Source: Segatella copri (GTDB lineage: Bacteria > Bacteroidota > Bacteroidia > Bacteroidales > Bacteroidaceae). From it: a stretch of DNA of 64,000 nucleotides. The DNA is taken from the NCBI RefSeq assembly GCF_009494395.1, contig NZ_VZCB01000094.1, positions 1 through 64,000 of the forward strand. The letters run 5' to 3'. The translations under genes were made by a program, and so were the position numbers. Of the stretch, positions 57,396-64,000 are shown in pieces. Under the pieces are notes generated by a model that saw only the letters and a list, made by a program, of their open reading frames with translations, was not told where the DNA came from and ran no database searches. The first letter of the stretch is position 1. Every line of letters begins with the position of its first letter.

Positions 57396-57776
57396 ATGGC
57401 AATAAGAATTGTTGGAGTAGATTTGCCCCAGAATAAGCGTGGCGAAATCGCATTGACCTATATCTACGGTATTGGTCGAAGTAGTTCAGCAAAGATATTG
57501 GATAAGGCAGGTGTAAGCCGTGACCTGAAAGTCAGCGAGTGGTCTGACGATCAGGCAGCCAAGATCCGTGAAATTATCGGCGCTGAGTTCAAGGTTGAAG
57601 GTGATCTCCGTTCAGAGATCCAAATGAACATTAAGCGACTGATGGATATTGGTTGCTATCGTGGAGTTAGACATCGTAATGGTCTTCCTGTTCGCGGTCA
57701 GAGCACCAAGAATAATGCTCGTACTCGCAAGGGTAAGAAGAAGACTGTTGCTAATAAGAAGAAGGCTACTAAGTAA
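57396..57776 (+). CDS. rpsM: 30S ribosomal protein uS13
   Basis: This 126-residue protein has [28 protein letters not shown] and [31 protein letters not shown]. It is on the 30S head. It has its own promoter. Confidence 0.97.
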   Translation: MAIRIVGVDLPQNKRGEIALTYIYGIGRSSSAKILDKAGVSRDLKVSEWSDDQAAKIREIIGAEFKVEGDLRSEIQMNIKRLMDIGCYRGVRHRNGLPVRGQSTKNNARTRKGKKKTVANKKKATK

Positions 57777-57780
57777 TTCT

Positions 57781-57799
57781 AAGGAGGAAATTAATTATG
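57781..57799 (+). promoter_or_regulatory. Strong Shine-Dalgarno site of rpsK
   Basis: AAGGAGG at 57781-57787 is 9 nt before ATG 57797. It is the fullest Shine-Dalgarno sequence in the window. Confidence 0.72.
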
Positions 57800-58186
57800 G
57801 CAAAGCAAAAAGCAACATCTAAGAAGAGAAACGTACGTGTTGACGCATTGGGTCAGCTTCACGTACATAGCTCATTTAACAACATTATTGTATCTCTTGC
57901 TAATAACGAGGGTCAGATTATTTCTTGGTCTTCTGCTGGTAAGATGGGTTTCCGTGGTTCTAAGAAGAACACTCCATATGCTGCTCAGATGGCAGCTGAG
58001 GATTGTGCTAAGGTAGCTTTCGATCTTGGTCTTCGCAAGGTTAAGGCTTACGTTAAGGGTCCAGGTAACGGTCGTGAGTCTGCTATCCGTGCCGTACACG
58101 GTGCAGGTATCGAGGTTACTGAGATTGTAGACGTTACTCCATTACCACACAACGGATGTCGCCCTCCAAAGCGTCGTCGTGTATAA
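57797..58186 (+). CDS. rpsK: 30S ribosomal protein uS11
   Basis: This 129-residue protein has [25 protein letters not shown] and [26 protein letters not shown]. It is on the platform near the 3' end of 16S rRNA, close to bS21. Confidence 0.97.
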   Translation: MAKQKATSKKRNVRVDALGQLHVHSSFNNIIVSLANNEGQIISWSSAGKMGFRGSKKNTPYAAQMAAEDCAKVAFDLGLRKVKAYVKGPGNGRESAIRAVHGAGIEVTEIVDVTPLPHNGCRPPKRRRV

Positions 58187-58228
58187 TAGCATTCATTGAT
58201 ACAAACAATATAGCATTTTATTAATATT

Positions 58229-58834
58229 ATGGCTAGATATATAGGTCCGAAATCTAAAATTGCGCGTCGTTTTGGTGAGCCAATCTTCGGCGCAGACAAA
58301 GTTTTGTCCAAGAGAAACTTCCCTCCTGGACAGCATGGCAACAACCGTCGTCGTAAGATGTCTGAGTACGGTGTCATGTTGGCAGAGAAGCAGAAGGCTA
58401 AGTACACTTACGGTGTATTAGAGCGTCAGTTCCGTAATATGTTTGAGAAGGCTGCAAAGGCTGAAGGTATTACTGGTGAGGTTCTTCTCCAGAGCCTTGA
58501 GTGCCGTCTCGATAATGTGGTGTTCCGTCTTGGTATCGCTCCTACTCGTGCTGCTGCACGTCAGTTGGTTGTTCACAAGCACATCACTGTTGATGGCAAG
58601 GTAGTTAATATCCCTTCATTTGCAGTTAAGCCAGGTATGGTTGTTGCTGTTCGTGAGAAGTCTAAGTCTCTCGAAGTTATTGAAGCAGCACTTGCTGGTT
58701 TCAACCATAGCAAGTACCCATGGATCGAGTGGGATGATAATTCAAAGAGCGGCAAGTTCTTGCACAAGCCTGAGCGTGCTGACATTCCAGAGAATATCAA
58801 GGAGCAGTTAATCGTTGAGTTGTACTCTAAATAA
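58229..58834 (+). CDS. rpsD: 30S ribosomal protein uS4
   Basis: This 201-residue protein has [21 protein letters not shown] and the S4-type RNA-binding region [32 protein letters not shown]. It is a primary 30S assembly protein. Confidence 0.97.
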   Translation: MARYIGPKSKIARRFGEPIFGADKVLSKRNFPPGQHGNNRRRKMSEYGVMLAEKQKAKYTYGVLERQFRNMFEKAAKAEGITGEVLLQSLECRLDNVVFRLGIAPTRAAARQLVVHKHITVDGKVVNIPSFAVKPGMVVAVREKSKSLEVIEAALAGFNHSKYPWIEWDDNSKSGKFLHKPERADIPENIKEQLIVELYSK

Positions 58835-58846
58835 ATCATTAAATTA

Positions 58847-59842
58847 ATGGCGATATTAGCATTTCAAAAACCTGATAAAGTAGTAATGCTGGAGGCTGAT
58901 AACCAGTTCGGAAAATTTGAATTCCGTCCTTTGGAGCCTGGCTTTGGCGTGACCATTGGTAACGCCTTGCGCCGCATTCTCCTTTCATCATTGGAGGGTT
59001 ACGCAGTGAACACCATCCGTATTGCGGGTGTTGAGCACGAGTTCTCTTCAGTTCCTGGTGTGAAGGAAGATGTTACCAACATTATCTTGAATCTCAAACA
59101 AGTTCGATTCAAGCAAGTAGTAGAAGAATTCGAGAATGAGAAAGTTAGTATCACCGTTGAGAATTCTACAGAATTCAAGGCTGGTGACATTGGTAAGTAT
59201 CTGACTGGATTTGAAGTGTTAAACCCTGATTTGGTGATTTGTCATTTAGATGCCAAAGCTTCGATGCAGATTGATTTGACTATTAACAAGGGTCGTGGTT
59301 ACGTTCCTGCTGATGAGAATCGTCAATTCTGCACAGATGTTAACGTTCTCCCAATCGATTCCATCTACACCCCTATTCGTAATGTAAAGTACGCAGTTGA
59401 ACCATATCGTGTTGAGCAAAAGACCGATTATGATAAGCTCGTTCTTGAGGTTACGACAGATGGTTCCATTAGTCCTAAGGATGCACTGAAAGAGGCTGCG
59501 AAGATTCTTATTTATCATTTCATGCTTTTCTCAGATGAGAAGATCACTCTTGAAAGCCCAGATCAGGAGAACAATCAAGAGTTTGATGAAGAAGTTCTTC
59601 ATATGCGCCAGTTGCTTAAGACTCGTCTCGTAGACATGAACCTCAGCGTTCGTGCTCTTAACTGCTTGAAGGCAGCTGATGTTGAGACACTTGGTGATTT
59701 GGTACAGTATAATAAGACTGACCTCTTGAAGTTCCGCAACTTCGGTAAGAAATCGCTCTCAGAGCTTGATGATTTGCTCGAGAGTCTGAATCTGTCTTTT
59801 GGAACTGATATTTCAAAGTATAAATTAGACAAGGATGCTTAA
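58847..59842 (+). CDS. rpoA: RNA polymerase alpha subunit
   Basis: This 331-residue protein has an N-terminal assembly domain ([29 protein letters not shown]). A linker and a C-terminal domain follow ([52 protein letters not shown]). It starts 12 bp after rpsD. Confidence 0.98.
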   Translation: MAILAFQKPDKVVMLEADNQFGKFEFRPLEPGFGVTIGNALRRILLSSLEGYAVNTIRIAGVEHEFSSVPGVKEDVTNIILNLKQVRFKQVVEEFENEKVSITVENSTEFKAGDIGKYLTGFEVLNPDLVICHLDAKASMQIDLTINKGRGYVPADENRQFCTDVNVLPIDSIYTPIRNVKYAVEPYRVEQKTDYDKLVLEVTTDGSISPKDALKEAAKILIYHFMLFSDEKITLESPDQENNQEFDEEVLHMRQLLKTRLVDMNLSVRALNCLKAADVETLGDLVQYNKTDLLKFRNFGKKSLSELDDLLESLNLSFGTDISKYKLDKDA

Positions 59843-59875
59843 TGCATCCTTTGTCCAAAAAGAACAAAAATTAAA

Positions 59876-60361
59876 ATGAGACACAATAAAAAATTCAACC
59901 ATTTAGGTCGTACTGCTTCTCATCGTAACGCGATGTTGGCTAACATGGCTTCATCTCTTATCTTGAGCGAGCACAAAAGAATCACTACGACCCTCGCAAA
60001 GGCAAAGGCTCTTAAGAAGTATGTTGAGCCATTAATCACTCGTTCAAAGAATGATACAACTACATCACGTCGTGTTGTTTTCCGTTATCTTCAGAACAAG
60101 TATGCCGTTAAGGCTCTCTTCGGTGAGGTAGCTGAGAAGGTAGCTAACCGTCCTGGTGGTTACACTCGCGTAATCAAGTTGGGTACCCGTCAGGGTGACG
60201 CAGCTGAGATTGCTTTCATCGAGCTCGTTGACTTTGATGAGAACATGGCTAAGACTCCTAAGGCTGCTGCTAAGAAGACTCGTCGTAGTCGCAAGGCAAC
60301 AAAGGCTGAGGAGGCTCCTGCAACTGAGGCACCTGCAACTGAGGAGGCTGCAGCTGAATAA
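59876..60361 (+). CDS. rplQ: 50S ribosomal protein bL17
   Basis: This 161-residue protein has [29 protein letters not shown] and the basic [29 protein letters not shown]. After about residue 120 it carries an Ala/Lys/Thr/Glu-rich tail ([20 protein letters not shown] and an AEE-rich end). It is the last gene of the superregion. Confidence 0.96.
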   Translation: MRHNKKFNHLGRTASHRNAMLANMASSLILSEHKRITTTLAKAKALKKYVEPLITRSKNDTTTSRRVVFRYLQNKYAVKALFGEVAEKVANRPGGYTRVIKLGTRQGDAAEIAFIELVDFDENMAKTPKAAAKKTRRSRKATKAEEAPATEAPATEEAAAE

Positions 60362-60385
60362 GTTACAAAAGATCTCACTATATAT

Positions 60386-60420
60386 AGCGCTTCTGTCGTT
60401 AGACAGAGGCGCTTTTTTGT
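60386..60420 (+). terminator. Terminator after rplQ
   Basis: GCGCTTCTGTC pairs with GACAGAGGCGC (one T-G pair) around GTTA, followed by TTTTTT. Confidence 0.9.
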
Positions 60421-60480
60421 TTTGCAAATACTGTTTTCTTTGTTTTAGGGGATTCCCTAAGGTTATTTAGGGATTCTGGC

Positions 60481-60511
60481 TTGAATATTCAACTAAATAG
60501 TTGTATTTTTG
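60481..60511 (+). promoter_or_regulatory. Promoter of the glycine-zipper lipoprotein gene
   Basis: TTG at 60481-60483, a 20-bp spacer, and TATTTTTG at 60504-60511, 24 bp before the likely ATG. Confidence 0.8.
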
Positions 60512-60534
60512 CAGATGAAATTAAAAGATATGAT

Positions 60535-61458
60535 ATGAAAAAGATGATATTTTTGATGCTTTGCTCTTCCTTGGTGTTGAGTAGCTGTGATACATATACA
60601 GGCAGTGGAGCTTATGCCGGAGGTTCCATTGGTTCAATCTTAGGGTCTGCCATCGGTGGTTTGTCTGGTGGTCCTAGGGGATCAGATATGGGAACTATCA
60701 TCGGTATGGCTGGAGGTGCAGCTATAGGTGCTGTTATCGGAAGCCAGACTGATAAAGCGCAGGCTGATCGTGATGCAGCTTATCGGCAGGATAGGATAGA
60801 AAGACGCTCGGATTTTCCGAGTTCGTCACGCCGATATCCTACAAACCCTAGTGACAACCGCTCTTCACATTATGGGGGGAATGAAGTTTATGACTATAGC
60901 AATCCTTCTACTGATTATAGCAGATCCGGAAGCGATTATAGCAATGCTCCTGTAATAGATAACCCAGAGATTTTCGATTCCAATAATGGAGGAGACGATC
61001 GTTTATATGATTTTCAGGGAAAGGACTATACCGGAGATTATAGTGCCCAGAAGCCGACTACTTCGATGCCAACTGCTACCGTAGAGGAGCTTGGCGCCCG
61101 CCTTTCTTATTCTACAACCCTAGAGATTGTGAATGCCCGATTCGTTGATTCCAACGAGGATAATTGTTTGAATAGTAATGAGATCTGCAAGGTGATATTT
61201 GAGATTGTCAATCGTGGCAAGTTTCCGGTTTATGATGTTGTACCTACTGTACTTGAAACCACAGGTAACAAACATATCTTTATTTCACAAAGCATTCATG
61301 TTGAGAAGATATTGCCTGGCTCTGGTGTCAGATACACGGCTATGGTGAAAGCGGACAAGAAGTTGAAGGATGGAATGGCTAGATTCTGTGTGAGTGTCAT
61401 TCATGAGGGTAAATCCATCTCGAAGGTCAACGAGTTTAACATCCCCACTAAGAGATAA
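60535..61458 (+). CDS. Glycine-zipper lipoprotein with C-terminal beta domain
   Basis: From ATG 60535 the protein has 307 residues with a lipobox (LSSC). A long glycine-zipper stretch follows (about residues 25-70, GGSIGSILGSAIGGLSGG-type), then a Ser/Tyr/Asp-rich disordered part. A C-terminal beta-sandwich-like domain ends it (ARLSYSTTLEIVNARFVDSNEDNCLNSNE, EIVNRGKFPVYDVVPTVLE). The TTG at 60481 in frame is part of the promoter, so it is not the start. It is probably attached to the outer or inner membrane; the function is unknown. Such proteins are often annotated only as glycine-zipper family. Confidence 0.75.
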   Translation: MKKMIFLMLCSSLVLSSCDTYTGSGAYAGGSIGSILGSAIGGLSGGPRGSDMGTIIGMAGGAAIGAVIGSQTDKAQADRDAAYRQDRIERRSDFPSSSRRYPTNPSDNRSSHYGGNEVYDYSNPSTDYSRSGSDYSNAPVIDNPEIFDSNNGGDDRLYDFQGKDYTGDYSAQKPTTSMPTATVEELGARLSYSTTLEIVNARFVDSNEDNCLNSNEICKVIFEIVNRGKFPVYDVVPTVLETTGNKHIFISQSIHVEKILPGSGVRYTAMVKADKKLKDGMARFCVSVIHEGKSISKVNEFNIPTKR

Positions 61459-61492
61459 GAATCATAGTAGTTGCAAAATAAAATAAAAAAAA

Positions 61493-61531
61493 CAAGAACC
61501 GGCTTTTATGCTAGTTCTTGCTTTTTTTATT
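61493..61531. terminator. Terminator after the lipoprotein gene (bidirectional)
   Basis: CAAGAAC (61493-61499) and GTTCTTG (61514-61520) are followed by TTTTTTT on the plus strand. The minus strand also has T-rich sequence. Confidence 0.8.
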
Positions 61532-61548
61532 TTGGGTGAATTAAGCTT

Positions 61549-61674
61549 ATGCCCTTACAGAGTGCACAGAGCTTAGCTGGTTTGCCCAGGGGGGTACCTT
61601 GTGCTAGGAGCTTCAGTTCTTTGCTTTTCCCTTCGGCCGGTGACCCTTGGTTCAAGACGTATGGCGATGATTAG
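61549..61674 (+). other. Small unassigned ORF in a GC-richer segment
   Basis: An open frame of 41 residues starts at ATG 61549 (MPLQSAQSLAGLPRGVPCAR, then SFSSLLFPSAGDPWFKTYGDD). It overlaps the last 23 bases of the RlpA-like gene in antisense. There is no clear Shine-Dalgarno. The segment is more GC-rich than its neighbours and holds a GGGGGG run. It could be a conserved small protein, an RNA, or a remnant; I cannot tell. Confidence 0.3.
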
Positions 61675-62239
61675 GGGCTTTTTTCTTTAGCTTCTCCTTT
61701 TCCTTTAGCTTTTCCTTTTCCTTTGCTTTTTCCTTAGCCTTTACTTTTTCCTTAGCCTCGACCTTGGTTTCAGCTTTCTCCCTTGCCATTTCTTTCTTCT
61801 CGAAATAATGGTCAGGTTCAAATTCAGCCATTTCGAAATCAACCTTCGGGAGCTTGGTTTGCTCAGGCTTGAAAGGAACAGGGTTATCCAGTCTTTCCAC
61901 CTTGACCGTTGCTACACCCTGTGAAATCATATCCAGTTTCTTGGCTGCTGCCCAGGAAAGGTCGATGATTCGGCCTCTTCCGAAAGGTCCTCGGTCGATG
62001 ACCTCTACGATTACACTCTTGTCATTTCTGAGGTTGGTAACTTTCAGCATCGTACCGAAGGGATAATATCGGTGTGCACACGTCAGGCTGTCGTGATGGA
62101 TTCTCTGTCCGCTTGCTGACCTGGCTCCTGTAGCTCGTTTAGAGTAATAGGATGCCTTGCCACGTTGATGCTTCTGGCCGCAACATGGTATACATAAAAA
62201 TGTACTCAATAATGCTATGATTAATAATCTTCTTTTCAT
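61652..62239 (-). CDS. rlpA: RlpA-like double-psi beta-barrel protein
   Basis: From ATG at 62239 the protein has 195 residues with a signal peptide (MKRRLLIIALLSTFLCIP, then CC). The RlpA core follows: GKASYYSKRATGARSASGQRIHHDSLTCAHRYYPFGTMLKVTNLR and VIDRGPFGRGRIIDLSWAAAKKL. RlpA proteins are septal peptidoglycan enzymes acting on peptidoglycan lacking stem peptides. The residues of the family are visible, but activity is inferred. There is no SPOR domain. Instead the last ~45 residues are a Lys/Glu repeat tail. Upstream frame starts to 62680 are antisense to the next gene. Confidence 0.82.
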   Translation of the reverse strand: MKRRLLIIALLSTFLCIPCCGQKHQRGKASYYSKRATGARSASGQRIHHDSLTCAHRYYPFGTMLKVTNLRNDKSVIVEVIDRGPFGRGRIIDLSWAAAKKLDMISQGVATVKVERLDNPVPFKPEQTKLPKVDFEMAEFEPDHYFEKKEMAREKAETKVEAKEKVKAKEKAKEKEKLKEKEKLKKKAPNHRHTS

Positions 62240-62260
62240 AACTTCTCGATATTTTGGTTG

Positions 62261-62268
62261 CAAATATA
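62261..62268 (-). promoter_or_regulatory. rlpA -7 element
   Basis: The minus strand reads TATATTTG, about 22 bp before the start, with no clear -33. Confidence 0.5.
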
Positions 62269-62310
62269 TAAAAAAATGATGAAAAATGCAAGGAAATATC
62301 AGAAAATCAG

Positions 62311-62318
62311 TATCTTTG
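62311..62318 (+). promoter_or_regulatory. -7 element of the receiver/PEP-synthase-like gene
   Basis: TATCTTTG matches the consensus, 21 bp before ATG 62339. No -33 TTTG is seen. Confidence 0.55.
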
Positions 62319-62338
62319 CAGAATAAATAGCAATAGAA

Positions 62339-64000
62339 ATGGAGAATAATGTACCTCAAGAGTGGAATAAGTTCTACTTGAAAGACGTATCGTTTGTCAA
62401 TCTTATGATGCGTCGTATCTACAATGTGTTGATTGTAGCTAACCCTTATGATGCGTTCATGCTTGAAGATGATGGGCGTATCGAGGAGAAGATATATAAT
62501 GAGTATATGGAACTTGGCCTTCGTTATCCGCCTACTTTTACTCAGGTTTCTACCACGGAGGAGGCTACGCAAGTATTGCGTTCTACTGTGATCGACCTGG
62601 TAATCTGTATGCCAGGTAATGCGGATAATGATGCCTTTGATGTGGCCCGTGACATCAAGGGCAAGTTTCCTAATATCCATTGTGTCGTGTTAACTCCATT
62701 CTCTCATGGTATTACCAAGCGAATGCAGAACGAGGATTTGAGCATCTTCGATTATGTCTTCTGCTGGTTGGGTAATACCAACTTGATTCTTTCCATTATC
62801 AAGTTGATTGAGGATAAGATGAATCTTGAGCATGATATCCGGGAGGCTGGTGTACAGATGATTCTTCTTGTAGAGGATTCCATCCGCTTCTATAGCTCCA
62901 TCTTGCCTAACCTCTATAATTATATTCTAGAGCAGAGTAAGAACTTCTCCAAGGAAGCCTTGAACCGGCATGCTGCCACCATGCGTATGCGTGGTCGTCC
63001 GAAGGTGGTATTGGCTCGTACTTATGAAGAGGCGAAGAAACTGTATGATAAGTATTCCAATAATACCCTTGGAGTCATCAGTGATGCCCGATTCCCGTTG
63101 AAAAGTGCAGCCAAAGCTTTTGGAAATGAAGTTGAACAGGAAGTCAAACCAGAGTATGGCACAGATACCTTTGGTCGTGAGAAATGTCCGGATGCAGGTT
63201 TGCAGCTTTTCCGCTATATCAGAAAGAATGACTCTTTTGTGCCCCTTATCCTTGAGAGTTCTGAGAGTGATAACCGTGCCAAGGCAGAAGCAGAAGGCTT
63301 CCGCTTTGTAGACAAGAACTCCAAGAAGATGAGTGTGGACTTGCGCCGTTTGATGGAGGAGCACATGGGGTTTGGCGATTTCATCTTCCGAGATCCGAAA
63401 ACCCACGAGGAAATCATGCGCATCAGAAGCCTGAAGGAGCTGCAGGATAATATATTCAACATCCCCAACGATTCGATGCTCTATCATATCAGCCGCAATC
63501 ACATGAGCCGCTGGCTTTGTGCCCGTGCCATATTCCCGGTATCGGCTTTCCTGAAGCACGTTACCTGGGAGAAACTTCAGGATGTAGATGCTCACAGACA
63601 GATTATCTTTGATGCGATTGTGCAATATCGTCATATGAAGAATTTGGGTGTGGTAGCCGTGTTTGATAGAATGAAGTTTGATAAGTATGCCCACTTTGCC
63701 CGCATTGGTGAAGGATCCCTGGGTGGTAAGGGTAGGGGCCTTGCTTTCCTCGACAATATCATCAAGCGTCATCCTGAGTTCAACCAGTATGAGAATGCCA
63801 CCGTGCAGATTCCGAAGACTGTGGTGCTCTGTACCGACATCTTTGATGCATTCATGATGAATAACAACCTTTATCCGATAGCGCTGAGCGATGCCAGCGA
63901 TGAAGAGATATTGAAGCACTTCCTGCATGCGCAGTTGCCGGATTCCCTGATAGCCGACTTCTTCACCTTCTTCGAGGCCACGAAGAGTCCTATAGCCATC
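62339..64000 (+). CDS. Receiver-domain fused PEP-synthase/pyruvate-binding protein (partial)
   Basis: The frame begins MENNVPQEWNKFYLKDVSFV and runs open to the right edge (554 codons seen). An N-terminal domain (about 28-160) resembles a receiver, but its phospho-acceptor position reads DLVICMPGN without Asp. A second receiver-like domain (about 172-345) keeps E179-D180, D249 (ISDARFP), a Ser pair near 306 and K326, with an insert. From about 390 the protein turns into a PEP-synthase/PPDK-type nucleotide-binding domain (motif SLGGKGRGLAFL near 458). Similar large proteins are annotated in Bacteroidota as PEP/pyruvate-binding domain proteins; the activity here is inferred. The long antisense frame 62927-63928 is a shadow. 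Confidence 0.78.
   Translation, partial: MENNVPQEWNKFYLKDVSFVNLMMRRIYNVLIVANPYDAFMLEDDGRIEEKIYNEYMELGLRYPPTFTQVSTTEEATQVLRSTVIDLVICMPGNADNDAFDVARDIKGKFPNIHCVVLTPFSHGITKRMQNEDLSIFDYVFCWLGNTNLILSIIKLIEDKMNLEHDIREAGVQMILLVEDSIRFYSSILPNLYNYILEQSKNFSKEALNRHAATMRMRGRPKVVLARTYEEAKKLYDKYSNNTLGVISDARFPLKSAAKAFGNEVEQEVKPEYGTDTFGREKCPDAGLQLFRYIRKNDSFVPLILESSESDNRAKAEAEGFRFVDKNSKKMSVDLRRLMEEHMGFGDFIFRDPKTHEEIMRIRSLKELQDNIFNIPNDSMLYHISRNHMSRWLCARAIFPVSAFLKHVTWEKLQDVDAHRQIIFDAIVQYRHMKNLGVVAVFDRMKFDKYAHFARIGEGSLGGKGRGLAFLDNIIKRHPEFNQYENATVQIPKTVVLCTDIFDAFMMNNNLYPIALSDASDEEILKHFLHAQLPDSLIADFFTFFEATKSPIAI

Noticed and set aside
62927..63928. 333-residue minus-strand frame
   Set aside because: It lies antisense inside a well-supported plus-strand receiver/PEP-synthase-like gene. 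Its composition (H, I, L, T rich, no motifs) is that of a shadow frame.

Overview
The window is a stretch of a Bacteroidota chromosome, most likely Prevotella/Segatella or a close relative. The case for this rests on several signs read from the sequence. Most promoters fit the Bacteroidota form TTTG-N19/20-TAnnTTTG, and most genes lack a Shine-Dalgarno sequence. There is a complete porP-porK-porL-porM-porN type IX secretion cluster, a DUF3467 gene near rpoC, and zinc-free forms of ribosomal proteins uS14 and bL36. The protein sequences read as Prevotella-like throughout. No insertion sequence, prophage, CRISPR array or resistance gene was seen.

Layout. Positions 1-340 hold the 3' end of an rRNA operon (23S tail, 5S, terminator), followed by a T-rich repeat spacer and a small DUF2795 gene. 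Positions 970-7034 are the type IX secretion core plus a small beta-barrel gene. Positions 7140-20600 are housekeeping genes on both strands: priA, a FadL-like porin, a 7TM-HD phosphohydrolase, gltX, waaA, a nitroreductase, a PatB-like C-S lyase, a DUF3737 beta-helix protein and mdh. Positions 20800-24310 hold an aminopeptidase P and the rpsU-xerC-hpf group. Positions 24410-60360 are the translation and transcription superregion: four tRNAs, tuf, tRNA-Trp, secE, nusG, rplKAJL, rpoBC, then rpsL-rpsG-fusA, the S10/spc/alpha r-protein genes, rpoA and rplQ. Between rpoC and the DUF3467 gene sits an ECF sigma factor, a short anti-sigma factor and an outer-membrane receptor. Positions 60535-64000 hold a glycine-zipper lipoprotein, an RlpA-like protein and the 5' part of a large receiver/PEP-synthase-like gene that runs off the window.

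How the genes work together. Most of the window supplies the ribosome, RNA polymerase and Sec translocon, in the order conserved across Bacteroidota. The PorKLMN proteins form the motor and ring of the type IX secretion system, and PorP-type proteins act at the outer membrane. The sigma/anti-sigma/receptor trio looks like a cell-surface signalling unit.

Points most worth a second look: (i) PorM appears to lack the helical D1 domain that normally follows its membrane helix. (ii) Two intergenic arrays of short dyad repeats have 21-22 bp periods; one (18351-18450) is an exactly 100-bp symmetric inverted repeat, the other (37521-37582) lies just upstream of the sigma-factor trio. (iii) The anti-sigma factor and its receptor appear to carry similar STN-like domains. 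(iv) Strong Shine-Dalgarno sequences appear only before a few genes (hpf, rpsK, rplF and weaker cases) in a genome that otherwise avoids them. (v) Two tandem receiver-like domains are fused to a PEP-synthase-like enzyme. All identifications come from reading the sequence and recalling families; no database search was run.
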